Positions 18,899 through 29,222 of a stretch of 64,000 nucleotides of DNA are shown here, one piece after another. Each line of letters starts with the position of its first letter. Position 1 is the first letter of the stretch. The translations under genes and the position numbers were made by a program. The stretch comes from Shewanella loihica PV-4. GTDB taxonomy: Bacteria > Pseudomonadota > Gammaproteobacteria > Enterobacterales > Shewanellaceae. The notes under the pieces were generated by a model that worked only from the letters and a program-made list of their open reading frames with translations, did not search any database and had not been told where the DNA came from. The DNA is taken from NCBI RefSeq assembly GCF_000016065.1, contig NC_009092.1:4538595-4602594 (forward strand), written 5' to 3'.

Positions 18899-20985
18899 TC
18901 GTTACCATCCTCGTCATCAAATAACTCATCAACATAACTAGGGTAATCGTAGTTTTCCTGAACAACATTAGGCAAAGGGATGACCTCTGCCGTTCCTTCA
19001 GGATTCTCAGGGACACGAGGTTTTCGCGCTTCCCGCTCATCTTGAAGTTCTGCTTTGCGATTGGGCCTAATTGCAGCTATCCGTTCAGCCTTGGTCAGAG
19101 CCGATACATCAGGACTCAATTTTTCTGCCTGTTGAATTTTGTCTATGACTCGACGTTCATGCTCTCTTTTATGCTTGCTAGCTCTAATGCGACTGTTAGC
19201 CGCAGTAACCTTCAACTGCTCTTGGCGCTGCCACACTTCCCAAAAGGAACAATTTACAAACTCTCTAGAACGTTCTGAAAGTTTACAAATCCAATGTTCA
19301 GCACTATTGGTATAAGGAAATAAATAAATTTCGTACGCAGAATCAGGATCATAGGCAACAACCACTTTTTCAGGTCGAGAAACTTCCTTTGCTCTGTGCA
19401 TCCAACCTTCTGCAATCATCTCCTGACAAGTGTAATAAACACCGAAAACACAAATTCCTAACGTTGAAACAGTAGCGTTTTCTCTCGGGAGTAAACTCAA
19501 CCTGATTGACGCTTCTGAAGCGGCGCGCAAACGTCCAGTACGATTCTTCACTCCCCAGTTCCACAATTCTAATGGAACATTGGGAAGATCCACTGGCATA
19601 TCGGCAGACCGATCATACTTTTTCAACACATGATATTTATTATGATAAATAATTGAAGAAATTATGATTTCTTTAAAATCAGATATAGACAGCTTGGCAT
19701 CAAGACGATAGTCCTTACCCCCATGTTTTCTTACGGTGTTACCTGTCACAACGCCAGGGGCAAAGGGAGTATAATCAGCCTGCAAGACATTAAAGTTCTG
19801 CTCAACAATGCCTTTGGCATCACCACGAAATGGCGGCGTATTTTCAATTCGAATAGAGAAGCTTTTTTCAAGATTTTCTATCTGGTACCCGAGCAGTTCT
19901 CCCCGATCAGCTAGAATACAATCCGGTAAGCCAATTGCTGGCCAATCTTCCGCTTCAATATCCAATCCAAACTGATGACAAAGTTCTACTTTGTCAGTCA
20001 TAGCCGACTTTATGGCCTGGATTGCAGCTACGTAAGATGGGTTTTCAAAGCCGATGTAGAACCCAACGACAAGTCGGCTGAAAACATCAATGACAATGTA
20101 GACAACTGGTCGTCCAACAATCCAGCTTCGATTTGCATCAGAGACCACATAAATATCAGCGATGGTCGCGTCAATTTCAAAACGAGAGCCAGGACCTAAT
20201 GCATGCAAATTTGCAGTGCCTGTCAACGGACGAATGTCTTTGTTGTACTTGTTTCGATTGACTCGGCTTTTAATTTTTTCAACTTGAGAATATTCACGCT
20301 GATAGAAATGCTTCATCTGCCAGTTCGTCGGAATTTCCTCTTCTGGAATATCAGGAAAGTAAGCCTCATACATATCCTTAAAGCGCCTGTGGGCATAAGG
20401 AAATGAGTAGCCCTTGTCGGTAAGAAGATATTTTTGAATGGCTATCCTGAACAATTTTTCAATGAGTTCATCAACATTGACGCCAGTCCCAGGTTCATAC
20501 TTCCGAGGACGACCGAGCTTTTTCTCTCCTGGAATTCGCTTTTTGCCCTTCGCGCCAGAGTTTTTATAGTCGGGGAGTAATGCGTTAGGGATCTGGCCTC
20601 TTTTCCAATACTGTCGAATAAGCCGATACAACGTTTGCTTAGTTGTCTTATTGTTAGACATCACATCTTCGATGGCTTTAGCTCTGACCTTAGGAAGGAA
20701 AAAATCATCGCTCTCAATGATTGGGCCAATCAGCTCGTAATTTTGATCCCTTTTCACTTGGGCTACGCTGCCGTCGGGTGGCGATGACAGTATTAAATCC
20801 GTATATGGATCATCAACCCTACGCAAAGCCCCATTATGAATGGCTTCAGTTAACGTATCTAAATCAATTAGCGCGGGGAAATGACTAGGACTGTCGATTG
20901 ATATCCAAACAAACGCATCTCCCAATCGACGTAGAATTCGAAAACGTTCCTGATCAAACTCCAATACATCATTGATTCGAAACAT
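18895..20985 (-). CDS. tnsB: Tn7-like DDE transposase TnsB
   Basis: 696 residues against 702 in Tn7. The catalytic triad is visible: Asp272 (FEIDAT), Asp360 (ILADRGE) and Glu395 (GIVEQNF), one position off Tn7 numbering (273/361/396). N-terminal helix-turn-helix DNA-binding regions precede it and a basic C-terminal tail follows. TnsB binds the end repeats and makes the 3' cuts and strand transfer. It overlaps tnsA by 17 bp. Confidence 0.96.
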   Translation of the reverse strand: MFRINDVLEFDQERFRILRRLGDAFVWISIDSPSHFPALIDLDTLTEAIHNGALRRVDDPYTDLILSSPPDGSVAQVKRDQNYELIGPIIESDDFFLPKVRAKAIEDVMSNNKTTKQTLYRLIRQYWKRGQIPNALLPDYKNSGAKGKKRIPGEKKLGRPRKYEPGTGVNVDELIEKLFRIAIQKYLLTDKGYSFPYAHRRFKDMYEAYFPDIPEEEIPTNWQMKHFYQREYSQVEKIKSRVNRNKYNKDIRPLTGTANLHALGPGSRFEIDATIADIYVVSDANRSWIVGRPVVYIVIDVFSRLVVGFYIGFENPSYVAAIQAIKSAMTDKVELCHQFGLDIEAEDWPAIGLPDCILADRGELLGYQIENLEKSFSIRIENTPPFRGDAKGIVEQNFNVLQADYTPFAPGVVTGNTVRKHGGKDYRLDAKLSISDFKEIIISSIIYHNKYHVLKKYDRSADMPVDLPNVPLELWNWGVKNRTGRLRAASEASIRLSLLPRENATVSTLGICVFGVYYTCQEMIAEGWMHRAKEVSRPEKVVVAYDPDSAYEIYLFPYTNSAEHWICKLSERSREFVNCSFWEVWQRQEQLKVTAANSRIRASKHKREHERRVIDKIQQAEKLSPDVSALTKAERIAAIRPNRKAELQDEREARKPRVPENPEGTAEVIPLPNVVQENYDYPSYVDELFDDEDGNE

Positions 20986-21796
20986 GACGAGCTCCGATTA
21001 AGTTCCCCATATTTTCGGCCACAAGATCTTTACCTATGAGTTGGTGAAATGGCTGAGACATATCAAAATAAAAGCAACGATTTGCGAGTAACTGCCTAAT
21101 TTCATAGATAGAAGAACCATCTGGTAGGTTATATGTACGGTCAATATCCTTACAAATATCGGTTACGAATTTCCTCTCATTACGGTAAAACACTTCACTG
21201 TAATAAGCTGTTTTATCAACTAAAAACTCATCTTCTATGTCATCCTTTTCTAAGGGATAGATCCAGCTAATATTCTGCACAAGGGTCGGAGAAACATCAT
21301 GCTCAGTCACCAGAAACCAAGGTATTTGTTTCATTTTCCAGAATCGCCGTTCAATTTCTAACTTTTCGAAAATACGAGGATCTTTTAAAGCTTCCGATCG
21401 CTTAGCTTGAATGACATATCTAGGACATTGAGGGTCAAGAGAATCAACCAGAAAATCTGACGACATATATAGCTGTACGCCGCTATCTGATGGATGACGA
21501 ATACCATTTTCAGAGGCAATTATCAGTGTATCCTCTCGTTCAAGCGGAAACTGCTCCCGAATATCGACAACATCCGCCTTCCACTCAAGAGACAAGAAAA
21601 CAGCTAACTCAACATCAGAAAGTAACTGATGAGTACGTTGACATTTATGGCCAAAGACTCGATGAGAACGGCCATCAGAAGGCACATCTCTAACGGTAAG
21701 CCAAGGCAGGTAATTGGCTCCATCACCTTGACCTCGGCCCTCTTTAATCCAACGATTATACTTGGCTTCAGAGGGTGCATATTTGCTTTTTGCCAT
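20969..21796 (-). CDS. tnsA: Tn7-like endonuclease TnsA
   Basis: 275 residues against 273 in Tn7. The catalytic residues stand at the Tn7 positions: Glu63 (DVELAVFLSLEW), Asp114 (SSDFLVD) and Lys132 (IQAKRS). TnsA makes the 5' cuts that turn replicative into cut-and-paste transposition. It is the first gene of the tnsABCDE operon. Normally its upstream side is the right transposon end; here one TnsB-like site and then an IS3 element occur. Confidence 0.95.
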   Translation of the reverse strand: MAKSKYAPSEAKYNRWIKEGRGQGDGANYLPWLTVRDVPSDGRSHRVFGHKCQRTHQLLSDVELAVFLSLEWKADVVDIREQFPLEREDTLIIASENGIRHPSDSGVQLYMSSDFLVDSLDPQCPRYVIQAKRSEALKDPRIFEKLEIERRFWKMKQIPWFLVTEHDVSPTLVQNISWIYPLEKDDIEDEFLVDKTAYYSEVFYRNERKFVTDICKDIDRTYNLPDGSSIYEIRQLLANRCFYFDMSQPFHQLIGKDLVAENMGNLIGARHVSNQ

Positions 21797-21846
21797 AATC
21801 AGTTTTCAAAATCTGGCGGTTAAAAAAGCATAATTGCAACAACAGC

Positions 21847-21862
21847 AGTATGCAACTTTATT
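21847..21862 (+). repeat. Stranded inner TnsB-type repeat next to tnsA
   Basis: AGTATGCAACTTTATT differs from the end consensus AGTATGAAACTTTATT at one position and is in the right-end orientation. It lies 51 bp upstream of tnsA, where the innermost right-end site of a Tn7-type element belongs. The other right-end sites are 8.5 kb away. It may also overlap the tnsA promoter, allowing TnsB autoregulation. Confidence 0.7.
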
Positions 21863-21884
21863 ACTTAGAGTTAGAAGTGTGTAG

Positions 21885-23128
<1,244 letters not shown>

Positions 23129-23137
23129 CCACTACAC

Positions 23138-23269
23138 TATAAGCAACTCATCAACGGCAAACTGAGTCTTCGTGATTACAACGCTCAAGTCGGTGAAATC
23201 ATGGCAGGAGTTGCAGCGTTGAACAAAATAAGCAGGCTAGGTATGCCTGTTCGTCAGGTAACTGGATAA
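23138..23269 (+). pseudogene. C-terminal fragment of an unidentified ORF cut by the IS3 element
   Basis: An open frame with no start runs from the IS3 edge to a TAA at 23267-23269. Its 43 codons include KLSLRDYNAQVGEIMAGVAA and RLGMPVRQVTG. It looks like the tail of a real protein, possibly a transposase, but I cannot name the family. Its N-terminal part is not present on the other side of the IS, which agrees with the missing target duplication. Confidence 0.55.
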
Positions 23270-23637
23270 ATCACAGAAGAGCGTAGGGCTACTACGTTTC
23301 TAGTACTGAATTGATCAACAAGGCCTATTATCTTTATTTAAGTTAATGCTGGCTTTGCCATTTATTCGTCGTCATTGAATACATAACCTATACAAAAACA
23401 GATTGCCAGTGGCTATTTAATCAGTTGAAAAAAATGACGAGTAGATTGTTAGGTAGTTGTGATCTTGTTATCGTTATCTATTAAAATAAAGAGTGATTAT
23501 TGGTGGAAACTATGTAGTGGAAATCACTTAGGTCCTGTTTAAAAAAGCGGGATGATGCTCCAAATGCCGGTTGGTCTCAGTAGAGACCAATTTGGAAGCT
23601 GAATTTTAATCTTTTAACTTTCTTAGGAAACATTTAT
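23270..23637. other. AT-rich gap with an inverted repeat before the alkylsulfatase gene
   Basis: No gene is supported. The notable element is the perfect inverted repeat TTGGTCTC-AGTA-GAGACCAA at 23571-23590, with looser outer arms CCAAA/TTTGG, ending 47 bases before the alkylsulfatase ATG. It could be an operator or a leader hairpin; there is no T-run after it. Upstream the DNA is AT-rich, suited to a promoter, but no clear -35/-10 pair is claimed. Confidence 0.45.
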
Positions 23638-25644
23638 ATGAAAACGACTCGTATACTCGCGTATTCGGCGCTACTTTCCATGATGGCCGCATCGCAAGCC
23701 GTTATGGCTTATGATTTCAACACAAAAACCAAAGAAGCCACCTCGTTTACCAAACAGGCCAATGAAAAAGTTTATCAAGAATTGAATTTCGACGATAAAA
23801 CCGCTTTTGCAGATGCTGACCGTGGTTTTATTGCCCCGCTGTTGAATGATGGCAATATCGACGGTGTATTTAACGCGACCGCAATGAACTACATGCAGGA
23901 TAAGAAGTCACCAGATTCAGTTAACCCGAGCTTGTGGCGTCATGCTCAATTGGTTAACCGCGGCGGCCTGTATCAGGTCAGTGAGCATATCTATCAGGTT
24001 CGTGGTCAAGATTTGTCAAACCTGACTATCATAGAAACAGACAATGGTGTGGTTTTCTATGATGTAGAGTATTCGGGTAAAGCACTTAATGCGTCTATCG
24101 CGCTTTACGAAAAACACCGAGGCAAGCGTGCACTCAAAGGTGTGATCATGTCGCACAGCCATGCCGATCATTTTGGGGGGTTTGAAGGCATTTATGCTGC
24201 TGGTCTTGCTACGCCAGAAGATGTCCAGAGTGGTAAGTTACCAGTCATTGCGCCCGTGGGATTCGTTGAAGAAGCGGTGAGTGAGAACGTGATGGGTGGC
24301 AACATCATGGCTCGTCGCGCAGGTTATCAATATGGTAATGTGCTTAAAGTGAATGATAAAGGTATTGTGACTGGTGCACTCGGCCCCGCATTGGCCAATG
24401 ATGAGTCATCTCTGCCCATACCCAATCACTTTATTGAAAAGGATGGTGAAATCGTCAAAATTGACGGTGTGGATTTTGAATTTTACCTAGTACCACATAC
24501 CGAGGCTCCAGCAGAAATGGTCATGTTTATTCCGAAATGGAATGCAATGTCCTTGGCTGAAGACTTGAATCATTTGCAACACAATATCTATACGCTGCGT
24601 GGAGCTCAGATCCGCGATTCAGCAGCTTGGGCCAAATACTTGAATCAAGCGATTGGCCGTTGGGGTGATAAGGTGGAAGTGCAATTTGGGCCGCACACTT
24701 GGCCTGTATGGGGTAATGACAAAGTCGTTGAGTACATGAAAGACCAGCGCGACTTGTATCAGTCGCTTTACGACACCACAATGCGTTATGCCAACTACGG
24801 CTATGGTCCCGATGAAATTGCAGAAAATGCTAAGTTACCTGAATCTGTGTTCAATAAATGGGATAACCGTCCATACTACGGCAATCTAAAGAACAACTTG
24901 AAATCAACTTATATCCGCAACCTAGGTTGGTTTGATGGTAACGCCGCTAAATTGGCAACTTACCCAGATGCGGAGCGTGGCGAACGCTACGTCGAGGCAT
25001 TTGGTGGAGAGCAGAAAGTCATTGATGCTGCTCTGAACAGTTTCAACAAAGGTGACTACCGTTTCGCCACCGAGTTGCTGAACAACGTCGTTGCGTCGAA
25101 TCCAGAGAATAAGCAAGCGACATTCTTGATGGCCGACGCGCTTGAGCAATTGGGCTATCAGGATGAAACTACGCTGACTCGAAATCTCTACTTGTCAGGT
25201 GCACAGGAGCTACGTATGGGTGGTAACGTACCGAACAACCTATCGACGGCTTCACCAGAAGTTATTGCCGCTCTGTCAGGGGATATGCTGATGCCTTATT
25301 TGGGCATGATTATTGACCAAGTCAAAGCTGAGAAAGTGGGTAATTATGTCATTAACCTAAACTTGGCTGATGACAAACAATTTACTGTCGATCTGCACAA
25401 CGGGGTATTCAATACTCTAGACGTCACAGCCAAGAACGCTGACGTCACACTGGATATCAGTAAGCCGGATCTGTTAACTTTCCTTGCAGGTAAAATATCA
25501 ATGAACGACCTGATGAAATCAAATAAGGTCAAGGTTGATGGTGATGCCAAGGTATTAGATCATTTGCCCGGTTTGTTCGACTTAAACATTAAGAACGACA
25601 TGAACCTCGTTCTTCCCCTACAAGCAGACCATCGGATCAAGTAA
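23638..25644 (+). CDS. Metallo-beta-lactamase-fold linear alkylsulfatase (SdsA/YjcS-type)
   Basis: 668 residues. A Sec signal peptide (about 1-24, MAASQAVMA cleavage) makes it periplasmic. The metallo-hydrolase domain has the zinc motif HSHADH (173-178) and a second-metal region AEDLNHLQHNIYTLRG (about 308-323). An alkylsulfatase dimerisation segment and a C-terminal SCP2-like domain (about 540-668) follow. The family (type III sulfatases) hydrolyses primary alkyl sulfates such as dodecyl sulfate to alcohol and sulfate. It is cargo of the Tn7-like element, flanked by IS debris. Length and motifs are complete, so it should be functional. Confidence 0.88.
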   Translation: MKTTRILAYSALLSMMAASQAVMAYDFNTKTKEATSFTKQANEKVYQELNFDDKTAFADADRGFIAPLLNDGNIDGVFNATAMNYMQDKKSPDSVNPSLWRHAQLVNRGGLYQVSEHIYQVRGQDLSNLTIIETDNGVVFYDVEYSGKALNASIALYEKHRGKRALKGVIMSHSHADHFGGFEGIYAAGLATPEDVQSGKLPVIAPVGFVEEAVSENVMGGNIMARRAGYQYGNVLKVNDKGIVTGALGPALANDESSLPIPNHFIEKDGEIVKIDGVDFEFYLVPHTEAPAEMVMFIPKWNAMSLAEDLNHLQHNIYTLRGAQIRDSAAWAKYLNQAIGRWGDKVEVQFGPHTWPVWGNDKVVEYMKDQRDLYQSLYDTTMRYANYGYGPDEIAENAKLPESVFNKWDNRPYYGNLKNNLKSTYIRNLGWFDGNAAKLATYPDAERGERYVEAFGGEQKVIDAALNSFNKGDYRFATELLNNVVASNPENKQATFLMADALEQLGYQDETTLTRNLYLSGAQELRMGGNVPNNLSTASPEVIAALSGDMLMPYLGMIIDQVKAEKVGNYVINLNLADDKQFTVDLHNGVFNTLDVTAKNADVTLDISKPDLLTFLAGKISMNDLMKSNKVKVDGDAKVLDHLPGLFDLNIKNDMNLVLPLQADHRIK

Positions 25645-26365
25645 ATTACGTGATGTAAGCTGTGAAGCTATAGGCTCAGCCCTCCGAAACGGAGGGCTTC
25701 AATAGCAACGCGTTGTCACTGGAGTAACGAATGTGTAGGACGTCTTGCACAGATCAGATGTATAATTTCTAAGTTGAGAGGAGGATGCAATTTGCGTCCT
25801 CTTTTCTATCGGTTAGTTAGGCATCATCCTTTTTAAGAAGCGTTATTTCCGCTTGTAAGCCTTTTCGCTCTTTAGGGGCGTCATATCGATCATTGACGCC
25901 CCCAACTACTTTGAACTCGCGGCTCACGTTCAAACACAATTGTTCACGTCATTTTTCAACACTAGCAGGATCTGTATATTTAAGTTCATGATGTCTTGCT
26001 GTTTGGACGAAAATCCAAGTTGTTGGAATATTCTCTGACATCAGGAATCCAGTCCAACGAGCTGGCAATGATGATGTAATTTGCATTTCTATCCATAAGG
26101 AATATACATCGCTGCTTGGATCGTTTCGGTGAATAGTGCGCTATGCTCATTGAAAGGGTATGTAGATAGTCAAGTGAATACACTCTTTTTGTGGTGCTAA
26201 TTACGCATAGCATGAGCCTAGCACGCCATTATGATGGCGCTATATCGGTGGCAATATCGAAAAATGCCGCCATGCGGCGGCAAGAGCCGTGATAAGCATT
26301 GCCATAAGGGCATCTAGCGCGAGATAACTCGCCAAGAGCTTGATACAAATGTCAAAGACGCTTTT
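25645..26365. other. Non-coding, rearranged DNA with three hairpins
   Basis: Hairpins: 25678-25698 (AGCCCTCCG / CGGAGGGCT, no T-run), 25778-25806 (AGAGGA...TCCTCT followed by TTTT, a terminator candidate) and 25875-25902 (GGGGCGTCA / TGACGCCCC). The first two probably end alkylsulfatase transcription. From 25986 to 26213 a 75-codon minus-strand frame exists but lacks a ribosome site or recognisable domain, so no gene is called. DNA after 26225 appears to be decayed IS3 sequence. Confidence 0.4.
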
Positions 26366-26720
26366 GACAACAGTAAAGTTCGAGATGGTTTGCGACGAAT
26401 CCCAAAAGAACTGGCCGAGAACGATGATAGTCATAATGTTAAAACCATTGAAGTTAGCATGAAGCGTCAGGACTTAACGCCGAAAGCGGCACGCAAGTTT
26501 AAGTGTACAATGGACTGAAAGCATAAGATGCCTGTAGATCCAAACTTGCTAGCTCTAGACTTTAATACAATGGCTCCGAATCAGAAATGGGCGGGTGACC
26601 AGAGATGAGATACGCTAAGCGATCTTTGAGTACATTGAGGTTGATTATAATCGGAAGGGAAGGCTATGTGCTCTTGGGTATCTAAGCCCAGTTAACGTTG
26701 AACAGCAAAATGTCGCTTAA
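26366..26720 (+). pseudogene. Decayed IS3-family transposase orfB
   Basis: Translated pieces match IS3 OrfB but are broken. A block with GLRRIPKELAEN and KRQDLTPKAARKFKC is followed by a stop, then PNLLALDF, APNQKWAGDQ, then an internal deletion joined to AIFEYIEVDYNRKGRLCALGYLSP (conserved tail of the integrase core). In-frame stops and loss of the DDE centre make it non-functional. Sequence just after 26720 (CCAGTCTGGCTGGAGCAG) looks like an IS3 terminal repeat. Confidence 0.75.
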
Positions 26721-27029
26721 TGCAGCGTCCAGTCTGGCTGGAGCAGATCATGCAGCTAAAGGTCAGAACCCAAGCCCCTAGTTCACTAGCAAGCCTGCTG
26801 GAATTGATTCATTCTTACAGGAACACGAAGCTACATTGTCCTAATTCCACACTTGGAAAGAAGGCCTGCCCCTGTAATTCAGGAGTAAAGTTACTAACTT
26901 TAATAGTTTGATTTTGCATGGCATTAAGTTAATGCTGCCTATAAAATTACCGTCTTAATTTTCATCAAGCTGGTAGATTTTGTAAAGATATAAGGCATTG
27001 TGAAGCCATAAGTTACCAATTATATTTCA

Positions 27030-27206
27030 CTAACACAACTGGCGGTCAAGAGCGAGCTTAAACTGCTCAATTAAGGATTGGCGCTCTTGTTGCCATTGAG
27101 CCTCCTTTTCTTGCCAGCCTTTTTGTTCAGACATCAACGCTTTCACCATAGCTTGAAGCTCGGCGATGTCTTGACTCTCAGCGTTAATATTAGGCGTCTT
27201 TTTCAT
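27030..27206 (-). pseudogene. tnpC: IS66 TnpC transposase, N-terminal remnant
   Basis: 58 codons from an ATG at 27206 to a TAG at 27030-27032. The start MKKTPNINAESQDIAELQ and the following Gln/Glu-rich coiled coil (EKEAQWQQERQSLIEQFK) match the N-terminus of IS66 TnpC proteins, which normally exceed 500 residues. The catalytic DDE part is missing. Confidence 0.7.
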
Positions 27207-27265
27207 GGCATTTATTATACTAAAAAGACCACTCTAAGGCTTGGTACAACTGACTTTTATCGAGA

Positions 27266-27619
27266 TTAACTCATTGTAAAATTGTCTATTTTTATCGGTT
27301 TGCGACCGATTATAGTGAAGCCAGATAACAGCCTGTCTAAGTCAAATTGAGTCAGGGTGTATACCTGTTTTTTCTCTTGAGTGGGCCATTTGAATTTGGC
27401 TTTTTCCAGCCGCTTATACCACAGAGCGAAGCCTGTTTTATCCCAATACAAGACTTTGATTTTGTCGCGTTGTTTATTGGTAAACAGGAACAGCGCACCG
27501 CTTCCGAGCGGTAAATCGGTTTCAGATTCAATAATCGCCGCCAGACCATTAATGGACTTTCTAAAATCCACGAACTCCCGATACAGGTAAACATTAGGGG
27601 CACTCAGCATTCTCTTCAT
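27266..27619 (-). CDS. tnpB: IS66-family accessory protein TnpB (Orf2)
   Basis: 117 residues with the conserved family blocks YLYREFVDFRKSINGLAAII and GALFLFTNKQRDKIKVLYWD. It overlaps tnpA by 4 bp. TnpB is required for IS66 transposition but its biochemical role is unclear. The gene is intact, though its element is not. Confidence 0.9.
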   Translation of the reverse strand: MKRMLSAPNVYLYREFVDFRKSINGLAAIIESETDLPLGSGALFLFTNKQRDKIKVLYWDKTGFALWYKRLEKAKFKWPTQEKKQVYTLTQFDLDRLLSGFTIIGRKPIKIDNFTMS

Positions 27620-27936
27620 GACAGTGCTCCGATTAACTCTGCCAGAAACGAGGCAGGTGTTCCCTGGGGGATGCTGAGTTCAACGTCATTAATCAATAGT
27701 GTCATGTTGGCAATCGGTGTTTGGGTCATCTGATAGCGTGTCGTTTTTTCAACGACTTCAGCTTTAACGAATCCACTACTCTTAGGTTGCTCTATGAACT
27801 TTAGTTGCTGTCGCTTGGCATGGAAGGTTGAAAGGCTCAGCCCATTTTGTTCACAGAACACGCGTTGAGACAGATGACTGGATTCGTATTGATCGAATAG
27901 GGTATGCCATTCTTGAAGAGTGAGTCTTTTTGCCAT
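27616..27936 (-). CDS. tnpA: IS66-family accessory protein TnpA (Orf1)
   Basis: 106 residues. A helix-turn-helix (SQRVFCEQNGLSLSTFHAKR, about 23-42) is followed by a short C-terminal region with the LIND.VELSIP pattern seen in IS66 Orf1 proteins. The start lies 80 bp inside the IS66 terminal repeat. Overlap with tnpB suggests coupled translation. Confidence 0.85.
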   Translation of the reverse strand: MAKRLTLQEWHTLFDQYESSHLSQRVFCEQNGLSLSTFHAKRQQLKFIEQPKSSGFVKAEVVEKTTRYQMTQTPIANMTLLINDVELSIPQGTPASFLAELIGALS

Positions 27937-28016
27937 TTCAAATCTCCTTGTGGTTGGAGATTTGATCTTATGGCGTGCCGAGATTGATTAGAATGTGGGG
28001 TTTATGACGCGCTTAC

Positions 28017-29139
28017 GCTCAATGTCTAAATTCGGCCAATTAATGGGCATTTCAGGCCGAATCTTGGTCCTATTCCGGGTTATTCCCGGATTTCAGACAG
28101 ATCTTGGTTGTCGTCGCAACATTTGGTCTACTGTAAACAGGTTTGCCAAAGTGAATAACATGGCTAACTGTGAGTCATTTTTCATCAGCCCCTTGTAGCG
28201 TGCTTTGATGAAGCCGAACTGACATTTGATAATGCGAAACGGGTGTTCTACCTTTGCTCGGATGCTGGCTTTTAAGTATTCGATGTTGATTATTGTCTTG
28301 TTCTTGCGTGGGCGCTTTTTCAGTGCCCGGATTTTACCGGGGCGCTCGGCAATCAGCCATTCCACGTTCGTGTCTTTCAATTCTTCCCGTTTCTGTGCGC
28401 CTTGATAACCGGCATCGCCGGAAACGAATTCCTCTTCACCGTGAAGCAAATTATCTAATTGGTTCAGATCATGTTCGTTGGCAGCTGTGGTAACCAGCGT
28501 ATGGGTGAGACCGCTCTTGGCATCCACACCAATGTAGGCTTTCATGCCGAAGTGCCATTGGTTGCCTTTCTTGGTCTGATGCATATCTGGGTCTCGCTCA
28601 TTGTTTTTATTCTTAGTGGAGCTCGGTGCTTCAATAATCGTAGCATCCACCAACGTACCTTGTGTCATCATCACACCACTATCCGACAGCCATTGATTAA
28701 CAGTTTTGAATAATTTTCGTGTGAGTTTATGCTTTTCCAGCAAGTGCCTAAAGTTCATGATGGTGGTACGGTCTGGGATCGCTTTATCGAGTGACAATAG
28801 TGCAAACTGACGCATTGAAGCAATTTCGTATAACGCATCTTCGGTCGCTTCGTCACTAAGACTGTACCATTGCTGCATACAATGAATGCGGAACATTGTC
28901 TCAAGTGGATAAGGACGGCGACCGTTGCCGACTTTGGGGTAAAAGGGTTCAATCACGTCCAGCAGTTGAGACCACGGCAACAGGTTCTCCATCCGGGATA
29001 AAAAAATCTCTTTGCGAGTCTGACGACGCTTGCTAGAAAACTCACTATCGGCAAAGGTTAGTTGTTGGCTCATGGGTGTTGGTCGTTGTGATGGACTGTG
29101 CCTCTATGATCTCATATTAGGGACTTATTCGCACCTTCC
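28017..29139 (-). mobile_element. IS5-family element, truncated at one end
   Basis: The upstream end reads inward GGAAGGTGCGAATAAG, the IS5 terminal repeat, at 29139; outside it stands CTAG, a fitting YTAR target. The opposite end should finish with the same repeat, but the sequence runs directly into the IS66 end at 28016, so the terminal bases are lost. The transposase gene itself is whole. Confidence 0.75.
28093..29073 (-). CDS. IS5-family transposase (DDE)
   Basis: 326 residues. The N-terminal [20 protein letters not shown] segment, [12 protein letters not shown] with the first Asp, SGDAGYQGA with the second, and the C-terminal [17 protein letters not shown] block with the Glu are all present, as in IS5/IS1031-type transposases. 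It is full length, but its element lacks one terminal repeat, so self-mobilisation is doubtful. Confidence 0.9.
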   Translation of the reverse strand: MSQQLTFADSEFSSKRRQTRKEIFLSRMENLLPWSQLLDVIEPFYPKVGNGRRPYPLETMFRIHCMQQWYSLSDEATEDALYEIASMRQFALLSLDKAIPDRTTIMNFRHLLEKHKLTRKLFKTVNQWLSDSGVMMTQGTLVDATIIEAPSSTKNKNNERDPDMHQTKKGNQWHFGMKAYIGVDAKSGLTHTLVTTAANEHDLNQLDNLLHGEEEFVSGDAGYQGAQKREELKDTNVEWLIAERPGKIRALKKRPRKNKTIINIEYLKASIRAKVEHPFRIIKCQFGFIKARYKGLMKNDSQLAMLFTLANLFTVDQMLRRQPRSV

Positions 29140-29141
29140 CT

Positions 29142-29222
29142 AGAGATTTACACCGTAATCCCGATGGTAATGCTAAGTTTTGTTCTTATTGTGGCCAAAA
29201 GCTGCCTCATTGTTCTGAATAG
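29142..29222 (+). pseudogene. C-terminal zinc-ribbon tail of a gene disrupted by IS5
   Basis: Starting directly at the IS5 junction, an open frame of 26 codons ends at the TAG at 29220-29222 and contains FCSYCGQKLPHC, half of a treble-clef/zinc-ribbon motif. The N-terminal part should lie beyond the IS5/IS66 cluster but was not found. The original protein cannot be named. Confidence 0.5.

Larger units (their letters stand above)
27030..28016 (-). mobile_element. Truncated IS66-family element
   Basis: Contains tnpA, tnpB and only the first 58 codons of tnpC, all on the minus strand. The upstream terminal repeat is visible at 28016, reading inward GTAAGCGCGTCATAAA, the GTAAGCG start typical of IS66 ends. 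The distal half of the element with the tnpC catalytic core and the second end is gone, so it cannot move on its own. Confidence 0.75.

Noticed and set aside
14160..21796. CRISPR-associated transposon (CAST)
   Set aside because: No cas gene and no CRISPR array is present. TnsD is of the glmS-binding type and the element sits in attTn7, so target choice needs no guide RNA.
25986..26434. Two minus-strand frames of 64-75 codons
   Set aside because: No ribosome site and no recognisable motif. The second lies over DNA that looks like decayed IS3 sequence on the other strand.
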